Source: JAZDJJ01 sp043804035
Lineage (GTDB): Bacteria; Bacteroidota; Bacteroidia; Palsa-948
Assembly: GCA_043804035.1 (NCBI GenBank)
Contig: JAZDJJ010000048.1
Location: 1-12,189 of the forward strand
Length of the DNA stretch: 12,189 nt
Direction: 5' to 3'
Under the pieces are notes generated by a model. It saw nothing but the letters and a program-made list of their open reading frames with translations. It was not told the DNA's origin and made no database searches. The position numbers were made by a program, and so were the translations under genes. Shown here piece after piece: positions 6,153 to 12,189 of this stretch; the stretch's first letter is position 1, and each line of letters opens with the position of its first letter.

Positions 6153-7700
6153 ATGAAAAAACTTTTGGCATTGTTAATTTGGTATAAATTTTTAGATTGC
6201 TTCGGTCGTTCCTCCCTCGCAATGACGTTTAAATTGAGCGTCATTGTGAACCATGAGGAACGAAATGGGAAGCCATACCTATACTTATTTAACAATACTA
6301 AACTTTTGAGCAATTATTTATTATTTGTCTTTTTATTTTCCTTCTGCTTATTGCCTGTTGTCAATTGTTTTGCACAACAGCAACCTAAAAAAACTCGTCT
6401 TCTGTTTGTCTTTGATGATTCTTACAGTATGTATGGTGAATGGCAAAGTGGAAAAAAAATTGATGTCGCCAAAAAATTATTTACTGAATTCTTAGATAGT
6501 TTAAGTCAAAAAAATGCTCCCGAACTTGAAGTGGCTCTTCGTGTTTATGGACATCAGTTTACGCTTTGGCCCGGTCCTCGGAATTGCGAGGATACAAAGA
6601 TAGAAGTACCTTTCGGTGCAGTTTCCCTCAATGCTCCAAAAATGAAAAAAGTAATTAATGCACTCCTTCCCACAGGAACCACACCAATTGCTCATACTTT
6701 AGGAAAATGCGCGGATGATTTTCCAGTAGATAAAAATTCAAGAAACATTATCATTCTGATTACTGATGGCATTGAAGAATGTTACGGAGACCCTTGCGCT
6801 GTTTCTCTCGCATTACAAAAAAAAGGAATCATTCTTAAACCATTCGTCATAGGTATTGGTATGGATATTTCATTTGCTGAAGCATTTAAGTGTGTTGGAA
6901 AATATTACGATGCTACAACCGAAATCGGATTTAAAAATATTCTCAATGTTGTTATTTCACAAGCACTGAACAATACAACTACTCAAGTAAATCTGAATGA
7001 CATTAACGGCAAACCTATAGAGACAGATGTGGCAATGACTTTTTACGATGAGTTCACAGAAGTTATCCGTTACAATTTTATGCATACATTAAATATCAAA
7101 AGAAATCCCGATACTATTTATGTTGACCCGATTGGCAGTTACAAACTTGTCGTACATACAATCCCTGAAGTGGAAAAATCAAATATCAAACTGATTCCCG
7201 GTAAGCATAACATTATTTCTGTTGATGCTCCTCAGGGGTTTTTAAATATTAAAGTATCTGATAATATAAGCAGTTACAGAAAATTACATGCCATTGTCCG
7301 CAAAAAAGATGAAATGAAAACTCTTCACGCTCAGGATTTGAACACTACCGAAAAATACATTATCGGAAAATACGATTTAGAAATTCTCACATTGCCAAGG
7401 ATATATGTGAATAATGTTGATATCAGTCAGAGTAAAACTACGACAATAGAAATTCCACAAGCAGGAAGCGTATCTATTTACAAACCGGGACCGGGACCGG
7501 GTAGTTTATATCTGAATGAAAAAAATAAATTAGTTTGGGTATGTAATCTCAACATTTTGCAAACTCAAGAAAATCTAATCCTTCAGCCGGGAAAGTATAA
7601 AGTAATTTTCCGTTATTTGAATGCGAAAGAAACTATTTATACTATTGAGAAAAATTTTTCTGTTGATTCGGATGGATATACACAAGTGAAACTTTATTAA
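6153..7700 (+). CDS. Exported VWA-domain protein with inserted N-terminal element
   Basis: A 515-residue protein. Residues 1-5 (MKKLL) and 50-74 (KLLSNYLLFVFLFSFCLL... to NCFA) together look like one signal peptide that residues 6-52 interrupt (see the element at 6159-6308). The expected cleavage is before QQQPKK. A von Willebrand factor A domain spans about 80-275 with a complete metal-ion site: DDSYS (88-92, DxSxS), TGTTP (174-178) and ITDG (203-206). Several cysteines (145, 186, 210, 215, 247) suggest disulfides and an extracytoplasmic location. The C-terminal 230 residues look like beta-sandwich modules (e.g. IPGKHNIISVDAPQGFLNIKV) with a PGPGPG linker near 445-450. The gene is packed between the two transketolase halves (12 and 6 bases), so it is cotranscribed with them. 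Its ligand is unknown. TTG 6306 (residue 52) is an alternative start that would skip the insert. Confidence 0.88.
   Translation: MKKLLALLIWYKFLDCFGRSSLAMTFKLSVIVNHEERNGKPYLYLFNNTKLLSNYLLFVFLFSFCLLPVVNCFAQQQPKKTRLLFVFDDSYSMYGEWQSGKKIDVAKKLFTEFLDSLSQKNAPELEVALRVYGHQFTLWPGPRNCEDTKIEVPFGAVSLNAPKMKKVINALLPTGTTPIAHTLGKCADDFPVDKNSRNIIILITDGIEECYGDPCAVSLALQKKGIILKPFVIGIGMDISFAEAFKCVGKYYDATTEIGFKNILNVVISQALNNTTTQVNLNDINGKPIETDVAMTFYDEFTEVIRYNFMHTLNIKRNPDTIYVDPIGSYKLVVHTIPEVEKSNIKLIPGKHNIISVDAPQGFLNIKVSDNISSYRKLHAIVRKKDEMKTLHAQDLNTTEKYIIGKYDLEILTLPRIYVNNVDISQSKTTTIEIPQAGSVSIYKPGPGPGSLYLNEKNKLVWVCNLNILQTQENLILQPGKYKVIFRYLNAKETIYTIEKNFSVDSDGYTQVKLY
6159..6308. mobile_element. In-frame palindromic MITE-like insertion in the VWA gene
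   Basis: AAACTTTTG occurs at 6159-6167 and again at 6300-6308, flanking 132 bp. The enclosed segment is an imperfect palindrome. Its ends, ATTGTTAATTTGGTATA (6170-6186) and the reverse complement of 6280-6296, agree at 14 of 17 positions. Internally TCGCAATGACG (6217-6227) faces CGTCATTGTGA (6239-6249), and CGTTCCTC (6207-6214) faces GAGGAACG (6255-6262). One direct-repeat copy plus the insert is 141 bp, or 47 codons, without a stop. CCCTCGCAATGACGTTTA and AGATTGCTTCGG are shared exactly with the intergenic repeat at 5083-5125. The 9-bp repeats look like a target-site duplication. Movement by a transposase in trans is inference. Confidence 0.75.
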
Positions 7701-7706
7701 GTATCT

Positions 7707-8711
7707 ATGAAAAAATATATTTATACTGAAAAAAAAGACACGCGTTCAGGATTTGGTGCAGGACTTCTTGAACTTGGAAAGAAAAATCCCAATGTAGTTG
7801 CACTATGCGCCGACCTTACCGGCTCATTAAAAATGGATGCTTTCGCAAAAGAATTTCCCGAAAGATTTTTTCAATGCGGAATTGCCGAAGCAAACATGAT
7901 AAGTGTTGCGGCAGGACTTACTATCGGAGGAAAAATTCCTTTCACAGGAACATTCGCAAATTTTTCTACGGGAAGAGTATATGACCAGATTCGTCAGTCA
8001 GTTGCATATTCAAATAAGAATGTAAAAATATGTGCATCGCATGCGGGTTTGACTCTCGGAGAGGATGGAGCCACTCATCAGATACTTGAAGATATTGGAT
8101 TGATGAAAATGCTTCCGGGTATGACGGTGATTTGTCCCTGCGATTACAACCAGACAAAAGCCATGACCATTGCTCTTGAAAAACATGTAGGTCCTGTTTA
8201 TATGAGATTCGGCAGACCTGCTGTTCCAAACTTTACGAATACAGATGGTTCAGTTTCACTCATCGCAAATTCTAAATTTGAAATCGGAAAAGCACAACTA
8301 TTGAACGAAGGAAAAGATGTTTCCATTTTTGCTACAGGACATTTGGTTTGGAAAGCGATTGAAGCATGCGAAATTCTTGAAGCAAAAGGAATTTCCTGTG
8401 AACTTTTCAACATACATACCATCAAACCATTAGATGAAAAAGCAATTCTTACTTCGGTAAAAAAAACAAAATACGTTGTAACTGCCGAAGAGCATCAGCG
8501 CAATGGGGGATTGGGCGACAGCATTGCTCAACTTCTCGCAAAAAAATTTCCCGCTCCAACAGAAATGGTTGCAGTAAATGATACATTCGGAGAGAGTGGC
8601 AAGCCCGATGAACTTTTGCGGAAATATGAAATAGATACTCAAAATATAGTGGAAGCAGTAGAGAAAGTTTTGAAAAGAAAGCACCTGTCTTACCATTCTA
8701 TGCACTCTTAA
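7707..8711 (+). CDS. Transketolase, C-terminal subunit
   Basis: The second half of the split transketolase (334 residues, slightly longer than the usual 310 or so). It combines the pyrimidine-binding domain and the C-terminal transketolase domain. Landmarks are ALCADLTGSLKMDAFAKEFP (32-51), the catalytic-Glu motif CGIAEANM (57-64, Glu61 expected to activate the thiamine ring), GTFANFSTGRVYDQIR (81-96), and SHAGLTLGEDGATHQ (111-125). PGMTVICPCD and GPVYMRFGRPAVP follow, and TAEEHQRNGGLGDSIA falls in the C-terminal domain. The ATG is 6 bases after the VWA stop, so translation is probably coupled. DXS-like proteins share these domains, but the separate N-half at 5220 and the overall match favour transketolase. 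A likely terminator follows at 8739. Confidence 0.93.
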   Translation: MKKYIYTEKKDTRSGFGAGLLELGKKNPNVVALCADLTGSLKMDAFAKEFPERFFQCGIAEANMISVAAGLTIGGKIPFTGTFANFSTGRVYDQIRQSVAYSNKNVKICASHAGLTLGEDGATHQILEDIGLMKMLPGMTVICPCDYNQTKAMTIALEKHVGPVYMRFGRPAVPNFTNTDGSVSLIANSKFEIGKAQLLNEGKDVSIFATGHLVWKAIEACEILEAKGISCELFNIHTIKPLDEKAILTSVKKTKYVVTAEEHQRNGGLGDSIAQLLAKKFPAPTEMVAVNDTFGESGKPDELLRKYEIDTQNIVEAVEKVLKRKHLSYHSMHS

Positions 8712-8738
8712 TTTTTTTCCTTTCGCTTTTCACTTACT

Positions 8739-8778
8739 GATGAACCACCCTCAGTTCATCTTTTATTGATTTTTTTTT
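8739..8778 (+). terminator. Intrinsic terminator after the transketolase operon
   Basis: GATGAAC (8739-8745) and GTTCATC (8754-8760) form a perfect 7-bp stem with an 8-base loop. It is followed at once by TTTTATTGATTTTTTTTT, a T-rich tract ending at 8778. It lies 27 bases after the operon's last stop and before a convergent gene, the expected place for a terminator. Confidence 0.65.
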
Positions 8779-8793
8779 GCACAAAAAATTACG

Positions 8794-8807
8794 CCTCGCA
8801 ATGACGT
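8794..8807. repeat. Fragment of the CCTCGCAATGACG repeat
   Basis: CCTCGCAATGACGT is identical to the core found at 5109-5122 and at 6215-6228. Only this short core remains here, between the terminator and the convergent adenosyltransferase gene, so it is probably a remnant of the same palindromic family. Confidence 0.5.
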
Positions 8808-8838
8808 ATTCCGTTTGCATAACATCAGATAGTAAGTT

Positions 8839-9393
8839 TTACATTCTTGAACTCCATAATATCTCTTTTGCTTTTATATCATGAGAAAATTTTCTTGAGA
8901 GCACGAATAAATAATCCGACAAACGATTAAGATATTTGATGAGAAGCATATCAATTTTTTCTTTTTCAGAAAGATGAACAACACAACGTTCTGCTCTGCG
9001 ACAAACGCATCGTGCAATATGGCAATAGGAAACAATGGTGTTTCCTCCGGGTAAAATAAAAGAACGCATTTCAGGGAGCGATTCATTCATTTTGTCAATT
9101 TCTTTTTCAAGAATTGTGATATTATCTTCTTTTAGCGAAGGATTTTTTATTTTGTTTTTTTTCTCGTCGGTGGCAAGAAGACAACCGATAATGAATAGAT
9201 TATTCTGAATTTCAAGAAGAATTTCTTTTGAGTGCTTATCAATATTCTGGTCGCGTATCAATCCTATCCATGAATTAAGTTCATCTACGGTTCCATAAGA
9301 TTCAATGCGGATGTGATGTTTGGAAACGCGGGTACCTCCAATCAGAGAGGTTTTACCTTTGTCGCCTTTTTGAGTATAGATTTTTGTAATCAT
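8839..9393 (-). CDS. PduO-type cob(I)alamin adenosyltransferase
   Basis: A 184-residue ATP:corrinoid adenosyltransferase of the PduO/MMAB family. It attaches the 5'-deoxyadenosyl group of ATP to cob(I)alamin to make coenzyme B12 for enzymes such as methylmalonyl-CoA mutase, in the cytosol as a trimer. The family's signatures are all present: the ATP-binding N-terminus YTQKGDKGKTSLIGG (6-20), TRVSKHHIRIESYGTVDELN (21-40), FILPGGN (112-118), CHIARCVCRRAERCV (124-138), and YLNRLSDYLFVLSR (154-167). Length is normal and ATG 9393 starts directly at the conserved core. It converges on the transketolase operon and is not next to other B12 genes, so it probably serves cobalamin salvage from elsewhere. 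A TAATTTTG box 23 bases upstream may be its promoter. Confidence 0.95.
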   Translation of the reverse strand: MITKIYTQKGDKGKTSLIGGTRVSKHHIRIESYGTVDELNSWIGLIRDQNIDKHSKEILLEIQNNLFIIGCLLATDEKKNKIKNPSLKEDNITILEKEIDKMNESLPEMRSFILPGGNTIVSYCHIARCVCRRAERCVVHLSEKEKIDMLLIKYLNRLSDYLFVLSRKFSHDIKAKEILWSSRM

Positions 9394-9415
9394 AAATTAC
9401 ATAGTATAAGAGATA

Positions 9416-9423
9416 CAAAATTA
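9416..9423 (-). promoter_or_regulatory. Possible promoter -7 box of the adenosyltransferase gene
   Basis: On the minus strand the bases read TAATTTTG, matching TAnnTTTG, 22 bases before ATG 9393. I do not see a convincing TTG at the -33 position, so this is a weak call in AT-rich sequence. Confidence 0.35.
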
Positions 9424-9569
9424 TTTGGAAATCAACACAGAACTTTTGCGGTTAAATGTTTTGGTAATTGAAATTGTCTAATATTTTGAATTTTTAGAAT
9501 AAGTAAAGATAAAAATGAAATGCAAATCAGTGAATATTTTTTTCTCTTAAAAAAAACTTGAATGAGATT

Positions 9570-10382
9570 TTAATATCGTATTACAAAATTTTGTTTTGCT
9601 TGTTCATTGCGGAAGAAAACTATACCAAGAAAAAACAAATCAATTGTTACAGTAACTCGTGAATGTTTTTTAATTTCCTTCCACGCTTCTTCCATTTCAT
9701 TAGACCAGTGAATATCATCAAATACAAATACGGAATTATTGTCAGCTATCTTCAAACATTGAGAAAAATAATTTAATGTTGATGTTTTGCGATGATTGCC
9801 ATCAAAGAATATAAGTTGGCAATTGGTACAATGAGATATAGATTTGTATTCTATCGGAGCAACAGATAATTTACTAATAACATCAGAAAGAACAGAATCA
9901 AAATTTCCAACAACAGATTCTATATTGTTCAACCCAAGTGATTTGAAATTTTTTCTTGCTTCGTTGGCAAGGGTTGGGCAACCTTCTATGGTAATAACTT
10001 TTGATTTTTTATTTGCTGATGCGAGATAAAGCGTACTGATACCAAGCGAAGTGCCGAGTTCAAGAATAGTTTGCGGATGAAAATAATTTACTAATAGAAA
10101 AAGCAACTTTCCGTATTTGAAACTTTTGGCTGAATGCCTGACGATACTACTGATTTTTTTTTCTCCGGATTTTCCGGTTCCGAAGTTTTTTACTTTAATT
10201 ATCTTTTCCGAATGCAATAATCTTTCTCTCAACAATTCAATTTCATCAAAAGCATAAAAATGTTTATCACAGAAAATTACTTTTTCAGTCAACTCATAAA
10301 CAAAAGGAGAATGAATTTTGTGTAATGTTTTTGATGAAAGTAAGTATCTGAAATATTTGAAAAGAAATGCAAGATTTTTCAT
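9570..10382 (-). CDS. Class I SAM-dependent methyltransferase
   Basis: A 270-residue protein with a Rossmann-type methyltransferase core. The SAM-binding motif I is ILELGTSLGISTLYLA (106-121), followed by the acidic strand end VITIEG (129-134). LIFFDGNHRKT (190-200) and SVFVFDDIHWS (217-227) are arranged as in O-methyltransferases of the Methyltransf_24/CmcI-like group, where such acidic and His residues sit around the active site. The N-terminal helix region (KYFRYLL...HKIHSPFVYEL) resembles one I recall from Bacteroidota homologues. The substrate cannot be told from the sequence, and no biosynthetic partner is adjacent. The gene is alone on its strand between the adenosyltransferase gene (same direction, 176 bases apart) and repeat copy B. 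Its probable promoter is the end of that repeat. Confidence 0.85.
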   Translation of the reverse strand: MKNLAFLFKYFRYLLSSKTLHKIHSPFVYELTEKVIFCDKHFYAFDEIELLRERLLHSEKIIKVKNFGTGKSGEKKISSIVRHSAKSFKYGKLLFLLVNYFHPQTILELGTSLGISTLYLASANKKSKVITIEGCPTLANEARKNFKSLGLNNIESVVGNFDSVLSDVISKLSVAPIEYKSISHCTNCQLIFFDGNHRKTSTLNYFSQCLKIADNNSVFVFDDIHWSNEMEEAWKEIKKHSRVTVTIDLFFLGIVFFRNEQAKQNFVIRY

Positions 10383-10416
10383 GAATCAAAATCAATAGTG
10401 TCATTTTTCAGACAAT

Positions 10417-10446
10417 CAAACGTACATAAAATTTTTAATTACACAA
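10417..10446 (-). promoter_or_regulatory. Repeat-borne promoter of the methyltransferase gene
   Basis: On the minus strand TTG (10446-10444), a 19-base spacer and TACGTTTG (10424-10417) make a full Bacteroidota-type promoter. It points into the methyltransferase gene, whose ATG is 34 bases further on. Most of it lies inside the conserved head of the dispersed repeat, so the repeat itself appears to supply the promoter. Confidence 0.55.
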
Positions 10447-10471
10447 TGACGAACTAAGGAGATAATTTATT

Positions 10472-10592
10472 GAGGTGGCGGGTCAAAGCCCGCCATGACG
10501 AACTAATGAGGTGGCGGGTCAAAGCCCGCCATGACGAACTAAGGAGATAATTTATTGAGGTGGCGGGTCAAAGCCCGCCATGACGAACAAAT
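10472..10592. repeat. Three-unit hairpin array in copy B
   Basis: Units begin at 10472, 10508 and 10557 (periods 36 and 49). Each contains TGGCGGGTCAAAGCCCGCCA, a perfect 7-bp stem with loop TCAAAG, followed by TGACGAAC. The longer second period is due to an extra AGGAGATAATTTATT segment, which also precedes the first unit. The array has therefore grown by duplicating pieces of different length. Unlike copy A, all three stems are intact. Confidence 0.9.
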
Positions 10593-10673
10593 CAAAGAGG
10601 ATTTTTAGAAGAAATATAGGTTACTATTTTCTAATTACTTATTTCTTTTTTCTATACCATTTTCTATTTTCAC

Positions 10674-10696
10674 GCCTGTCTGCAGGGCATAGGCAG
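10674..10696. repeat. 23-bp micro-insertion in copy B
   Basis: Copy A reads TTTTCAC then ATAACCAAAT without a break (4954-4970). Copy B has 23 extra bases there, beginning GCCTGTCTGC and ending GGCATAGGCAG. The extra piece is itself partly palindromic (GCCT at its start, AGGC near its end). It resembles the CTGCCTGTGC/GCACAGGCAG palindrome at 5016-5055. Confidence 0.65.
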
Positions 10697-10842
10697 ATAA
10701 CCAAATAAATGGGACCAATATCAAAAAGGATTTATAGAAGAAAATTATTGATTTTATTTTAAGATACTCTGTAGTTTGCAGCAAAGTCATTCATTAAAGA
10801 TCTTCCTTTTGATAATCGTTTATGACACTATTAATTTTATTA

Positions 10843-10872
10843 TTGTTTGTATTATTTTATTTCATATATTTA
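10843..10872 (+). promoter_or_regulatory. Promoter of asnA
   Basis: TTG (10843-10845), a 19-base spacer and TATATTTA (10865-10872, one base off TAnnTTTG) fit the Bacteroidota pattern. The predicted start near 10878 leaves a leader of about 20 bases before ATG 10898. This supports that ATG over the upstream TTG at 10847, which lies inside the promoter. Confidence 0.45.
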
Positions 10873-10897
10873 CATTCTAATTTTAATCTTAAATACA

Positions 10898-12037
10898 ATG
10901 AATACAACAATGTGTAAAAAAGCAGACCTGGCTGGACCGGGTATTAGTACTTATGAAGAGGTTGAAAAAATTCTTCCGAATGATTATTCACCTCTTTTAT
11001 CGCCTATTGATAGAATGAAAGCGCTCTTTGCAATTAAAGAGTACATAGAAAAAAATCTATGTAAAGAATTAAATCTTTCTATGGTGCAGGTGCCATTAAT
11101 CGTTGACCGCGAAAGTGGTGTTAATGATTATCTTGACCGTGACGGTTCACGGACACCAATAGATTTTTCTTGTGGTCTGGGACTAAAAAAACCTATTCAG
11201 GCACAGGTAGTTCAGGCAGCTACAAAGTGGAAAAGAATGGCATTGGCACAGTTCGGGTGCAATGTTGGTGAAGGTATCTGTACAGATATGCGTGCTGTAC
11301 GTAAAGATTATTTCCTTGACCATGATCATTCCAGTTATGTTGACCAATGGGACTGGGAAAAAGTAATTACATCAAAGGAACGCAACCTTGAACTTTTGAA
11401 AGATGTTGTTAAAAAAATCTGGAAAGTTATTTATGGTGCGGCAAAACATGCCCAAGAAATGTATCCCCAATTAAAGTCAAGTAAATATGGAGATTTCCCT
11501 GAGGAACTTGTATTTCTTCATGCCGAAGAACTTCTTGACATGTATCCTGATCTTCCTAGAAAACAACGTGAAACAAAAGTGTTACAGGAATTTGCGCCTG
11601 CTGTTTTTATTATTGGTATTGGATGGGTTCTCAAAGATGGCTATCCTCATGAAATGAGAGCTGCCGATTATGATGATTGGGTTACTCCGAGCATTACCAA
11701 AAATGGACAACAAATGCATGGACTCAATGGAGACATTTTGGTTTGGAATCCAGTAACAAAAAGACGTCATGAATTAACTTCTATGGGTGTCCGTGTAACC
11801 AAAGATACTCTCAAGGAACAACTAAAAATTACAGGACAACTTGATTTTCTTGATCTCCCTTACCATCAGGCAATTTTAAACGATACCATTCCTCTTTCTA
11901 TTGGTGGTGGAATCGGACAGTCAAGAACTTACATGTATTTATTAAGAACAGCACATTTAGGAGAAACGAGTGTAACGGTTTGGCCAAAAGATCTCAAAAA
12001 TATTTGTGCGAAGAAAAATATACATGTTTTGGAATAA
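10898..12037 (+). CDS. asnA: Asparagine synthetase A (aspartate-ammonia ligase)
   Basis: AsnA makes asparagine from aspartate, ammonia and ATP (releasing AMP) in the cytosol, and is a class II aminoacyl-tRNA-synthetase-like enzyme. I start at ATG 10898, giving 379 residues. The open frame continues upstream to a TTG at 10847, but that adds a hydrophobic stretch foreign to the family and overlaps the promoter. Family landmarks are ESGVNDYLDRDGSRTPIDF (72-90), VGEGICTDMRAVR (123-135), HSSYVDQWDWEKVI (144-157), FLHAEELL (206-213), IIGIGWVLKDGYPHEMRAADYDDW (238-261), HELTSMGVRV (291-300) and the motif-3 loop GGGIGQSR (336-343). All expected active-site motifs look intact. The protein is longer than the 330-residue E. 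coli enzyme, through an N-terminal extension and small insertions. It is a single-gene unit flanked by dispersed repeats on both sides. Confidence 0.95.
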   Translation: MNTTMCKKADLAGPGISTYEEVEKILPNDYSPLLSPIDRMKALFAIKEYIEKNLCKELNLSMVQVPLIVDRESGVNDYLDRDGSRTPIDFSCGLGLKKPIQAQVVQAATKWKRMALAQFGCNVGEGICTDMRAVRKDYFLDHDHSSYVDQWDWEKVITSKERNLELLKDVVKKIWKVIYGAAKHAQEMYPQLKSSKYGDFPEELVFLHAEELLDMYPDLPRKQRETKVLQEFAPAVFIIGIGWVLKDGYPHEMRAADYDDWVTPSITKNGQQMHGLNGDILVWNPVTKRRHELTSMGVRVTKDTLKEQLKITGQLDFLDLPYHQAILNDTIPLSIGGGIGQSRTYMYLLRTAHLGETSVTVWPKDLKNICAKKNIHVLE

Positions 12038-12075
12038 TATGCAGAGATATTAGTATAATATGAAATCGCAAAGAC

Positions 12076-12118
12076 AAGTCCTCTATGGAAAGTGTATTTA
12101 ACTTTTTGTAGGGGACTT
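12076..12118 (+). terminator. Possible stem-loop after asnA
   Basis: AAGTCCTCTA (12076-12085) can pair with TAGGGGACTT (12109-12118) over 10 bp with one G-U pair, closing a 23-base loop. It lies 38 bases after the asnA stop. The following sequence (TCTATTTG) is only weakly T-rich, so it may act as an RNA-stabilising hairpin rather than a true intrinsic terminator. Confidence 0.35.
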
Positions 12119-12146
12119 TCTATTTGAAAGATAAGACATTTAATAG

Positions 12147-12189
12147 AAACGTACATAAAATTTTTAATTACACAATGACGAGCTAAGGA
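12147..12189. repeat. Dispersed composite repeat, copy C (cut by window end)
   Basis: The last 43 bases repeat the head of copy B (10418-10460) with one difference (GAGCTAAGGA against GAACTAAGGA). The base before the head differs, so the promoter-like box reads TACGTTTC instead of TACGTTTG on the minus strand. Hairpin units would be expected just beyond the window. Confidence 0.85.

Larger units (their letters stand above)
10418..10740. repeat. Dispersed composite repeat, copy B
   Basis: The head (10418-10460) matches the right window edge at 42 of 43 bases. Three hairpin units follow, interrupted by a second copy of GGAGATAATTTATTGAGG. The right arm beginning GAGGATTTTTAGAAG matches copy A nearly base for base through ATACCATTTTCTATTTTCAC and, after a 23-bp extra segment, ATAACCAAAT. 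The end near 10740 repeats ATCAAAAAGGATTTATAGA, a segment also found at 4761 and 4876. It fills the 464-base gene-free gap between the methyltransferase and asnA. From 10741 to 10842 only AT-rich sequence is seen. Confidence 0.88.

Noticed and set aside
1690..7700. MoxR ATPase plus VWA protein as one two-component system
   Set aside because: The genes are 3.5 kb apart, on opposite strands, in different operons. The VWA protein is exported while MoxR is cytoplasmic, so a functional pair is not supported.
9538..9558. A/T-only stem (TTTTTTT with AAAAAAA) after the methyltransferase gene as a terminator
   Set aside because: It has no GC pairs, and such runs are expected by chance in this AT-rich genome. 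Support is too weak to list.
10472..10592. Intrinsic terminators formed by the GC-rich hairpins
   Set aside because: The stems are strong but none is followed by a T-tract. They are also upstream of the minus-strand gene and far from the end of any plus-strand gene.
10847..10897. N-terminal extension of AsnA starting at TTG 10847
   Set aside because: It encodes a hydrophobic stretch unlike any AsnA and overlaps the predicted promoter. ATG 10898 is better placed.

Overview
The window looks like a piece of a low-GC Bacteroidota chromosome, probably an uncultured lineage. The evidence is an orphan type IX secretion (T9SS) sorting tail, a TPR/PD40/carboxypeptidase-regulatory-like protein of the PorE type, several boxes fitting the Bacteroidota promoter pattern TTG-N19-21-TAnnTTTG, few Shine-Dalgarno sequences, and intergenic palindromic repeats of the CCTCGCAATGACG and GGCGGGTCAAAGCCCGCC kinds. 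The exact taxon cannot be read from the sequence.

Layout. Bases 1-563 hold the 3' end of a probable ISAzo13-type transposase, a 21-bp tandem repeat and a decayed inverted copy of a dispersed hairpin repeat. From 4600 down to 564 everything real is on the minus strand: a PorE-like TPR/propeller protein without the OmpA domain, an orphan T9SS tail, a MoxR-family AAA+ ATPase and a secreted protein with YD-like repeats. Bases 4621-5128 are dense dispersed repeats. A compact plus-strand operon follows (5220-8711): transketolase N-terminal half, an exported VWA-domain protein, transketolase C-terminal half. It ends at a likely intrinsic terminator. Two minus-strand genes come next, a PduO-type cobalamin adenosyltransferase and a class I methyltransferase. 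A second copy of the dispersed repeat lies at 10418-10740. A plus-strand AsnA-type asparagine synthetase then precedes a third copy of the repeat, cut by the window end.

Function. Most genes are ordinary metabolic or envelope genes: the pentose phosphate pathway (split transketolase), asparagine synthesis, B12 activation, and surface or T9SS-associated proteins. No defence system, CRISPR array, rRNA or tRNA was seen. The most unusual signal is inside the VWA gene. A 132-bp imperfect palindrome, flanked by 9-bp direct repeats, splits its signal peptide in frame and adds exactly 47 codons. Removing it restores a textbook signal peptide. It shares an 18-bp and a 12-bp identical block with an intergenic repeat 1.1 kb upstream, so it appears to be a mobile palindromic element that inserted into coding DNA without breaking the frame. 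A second signal is that the dispersed repeat at 4621 and 10417 carries, at its outer end, a promoter-like TACGTTTG box pointing into the adjacent minus-strand gene.
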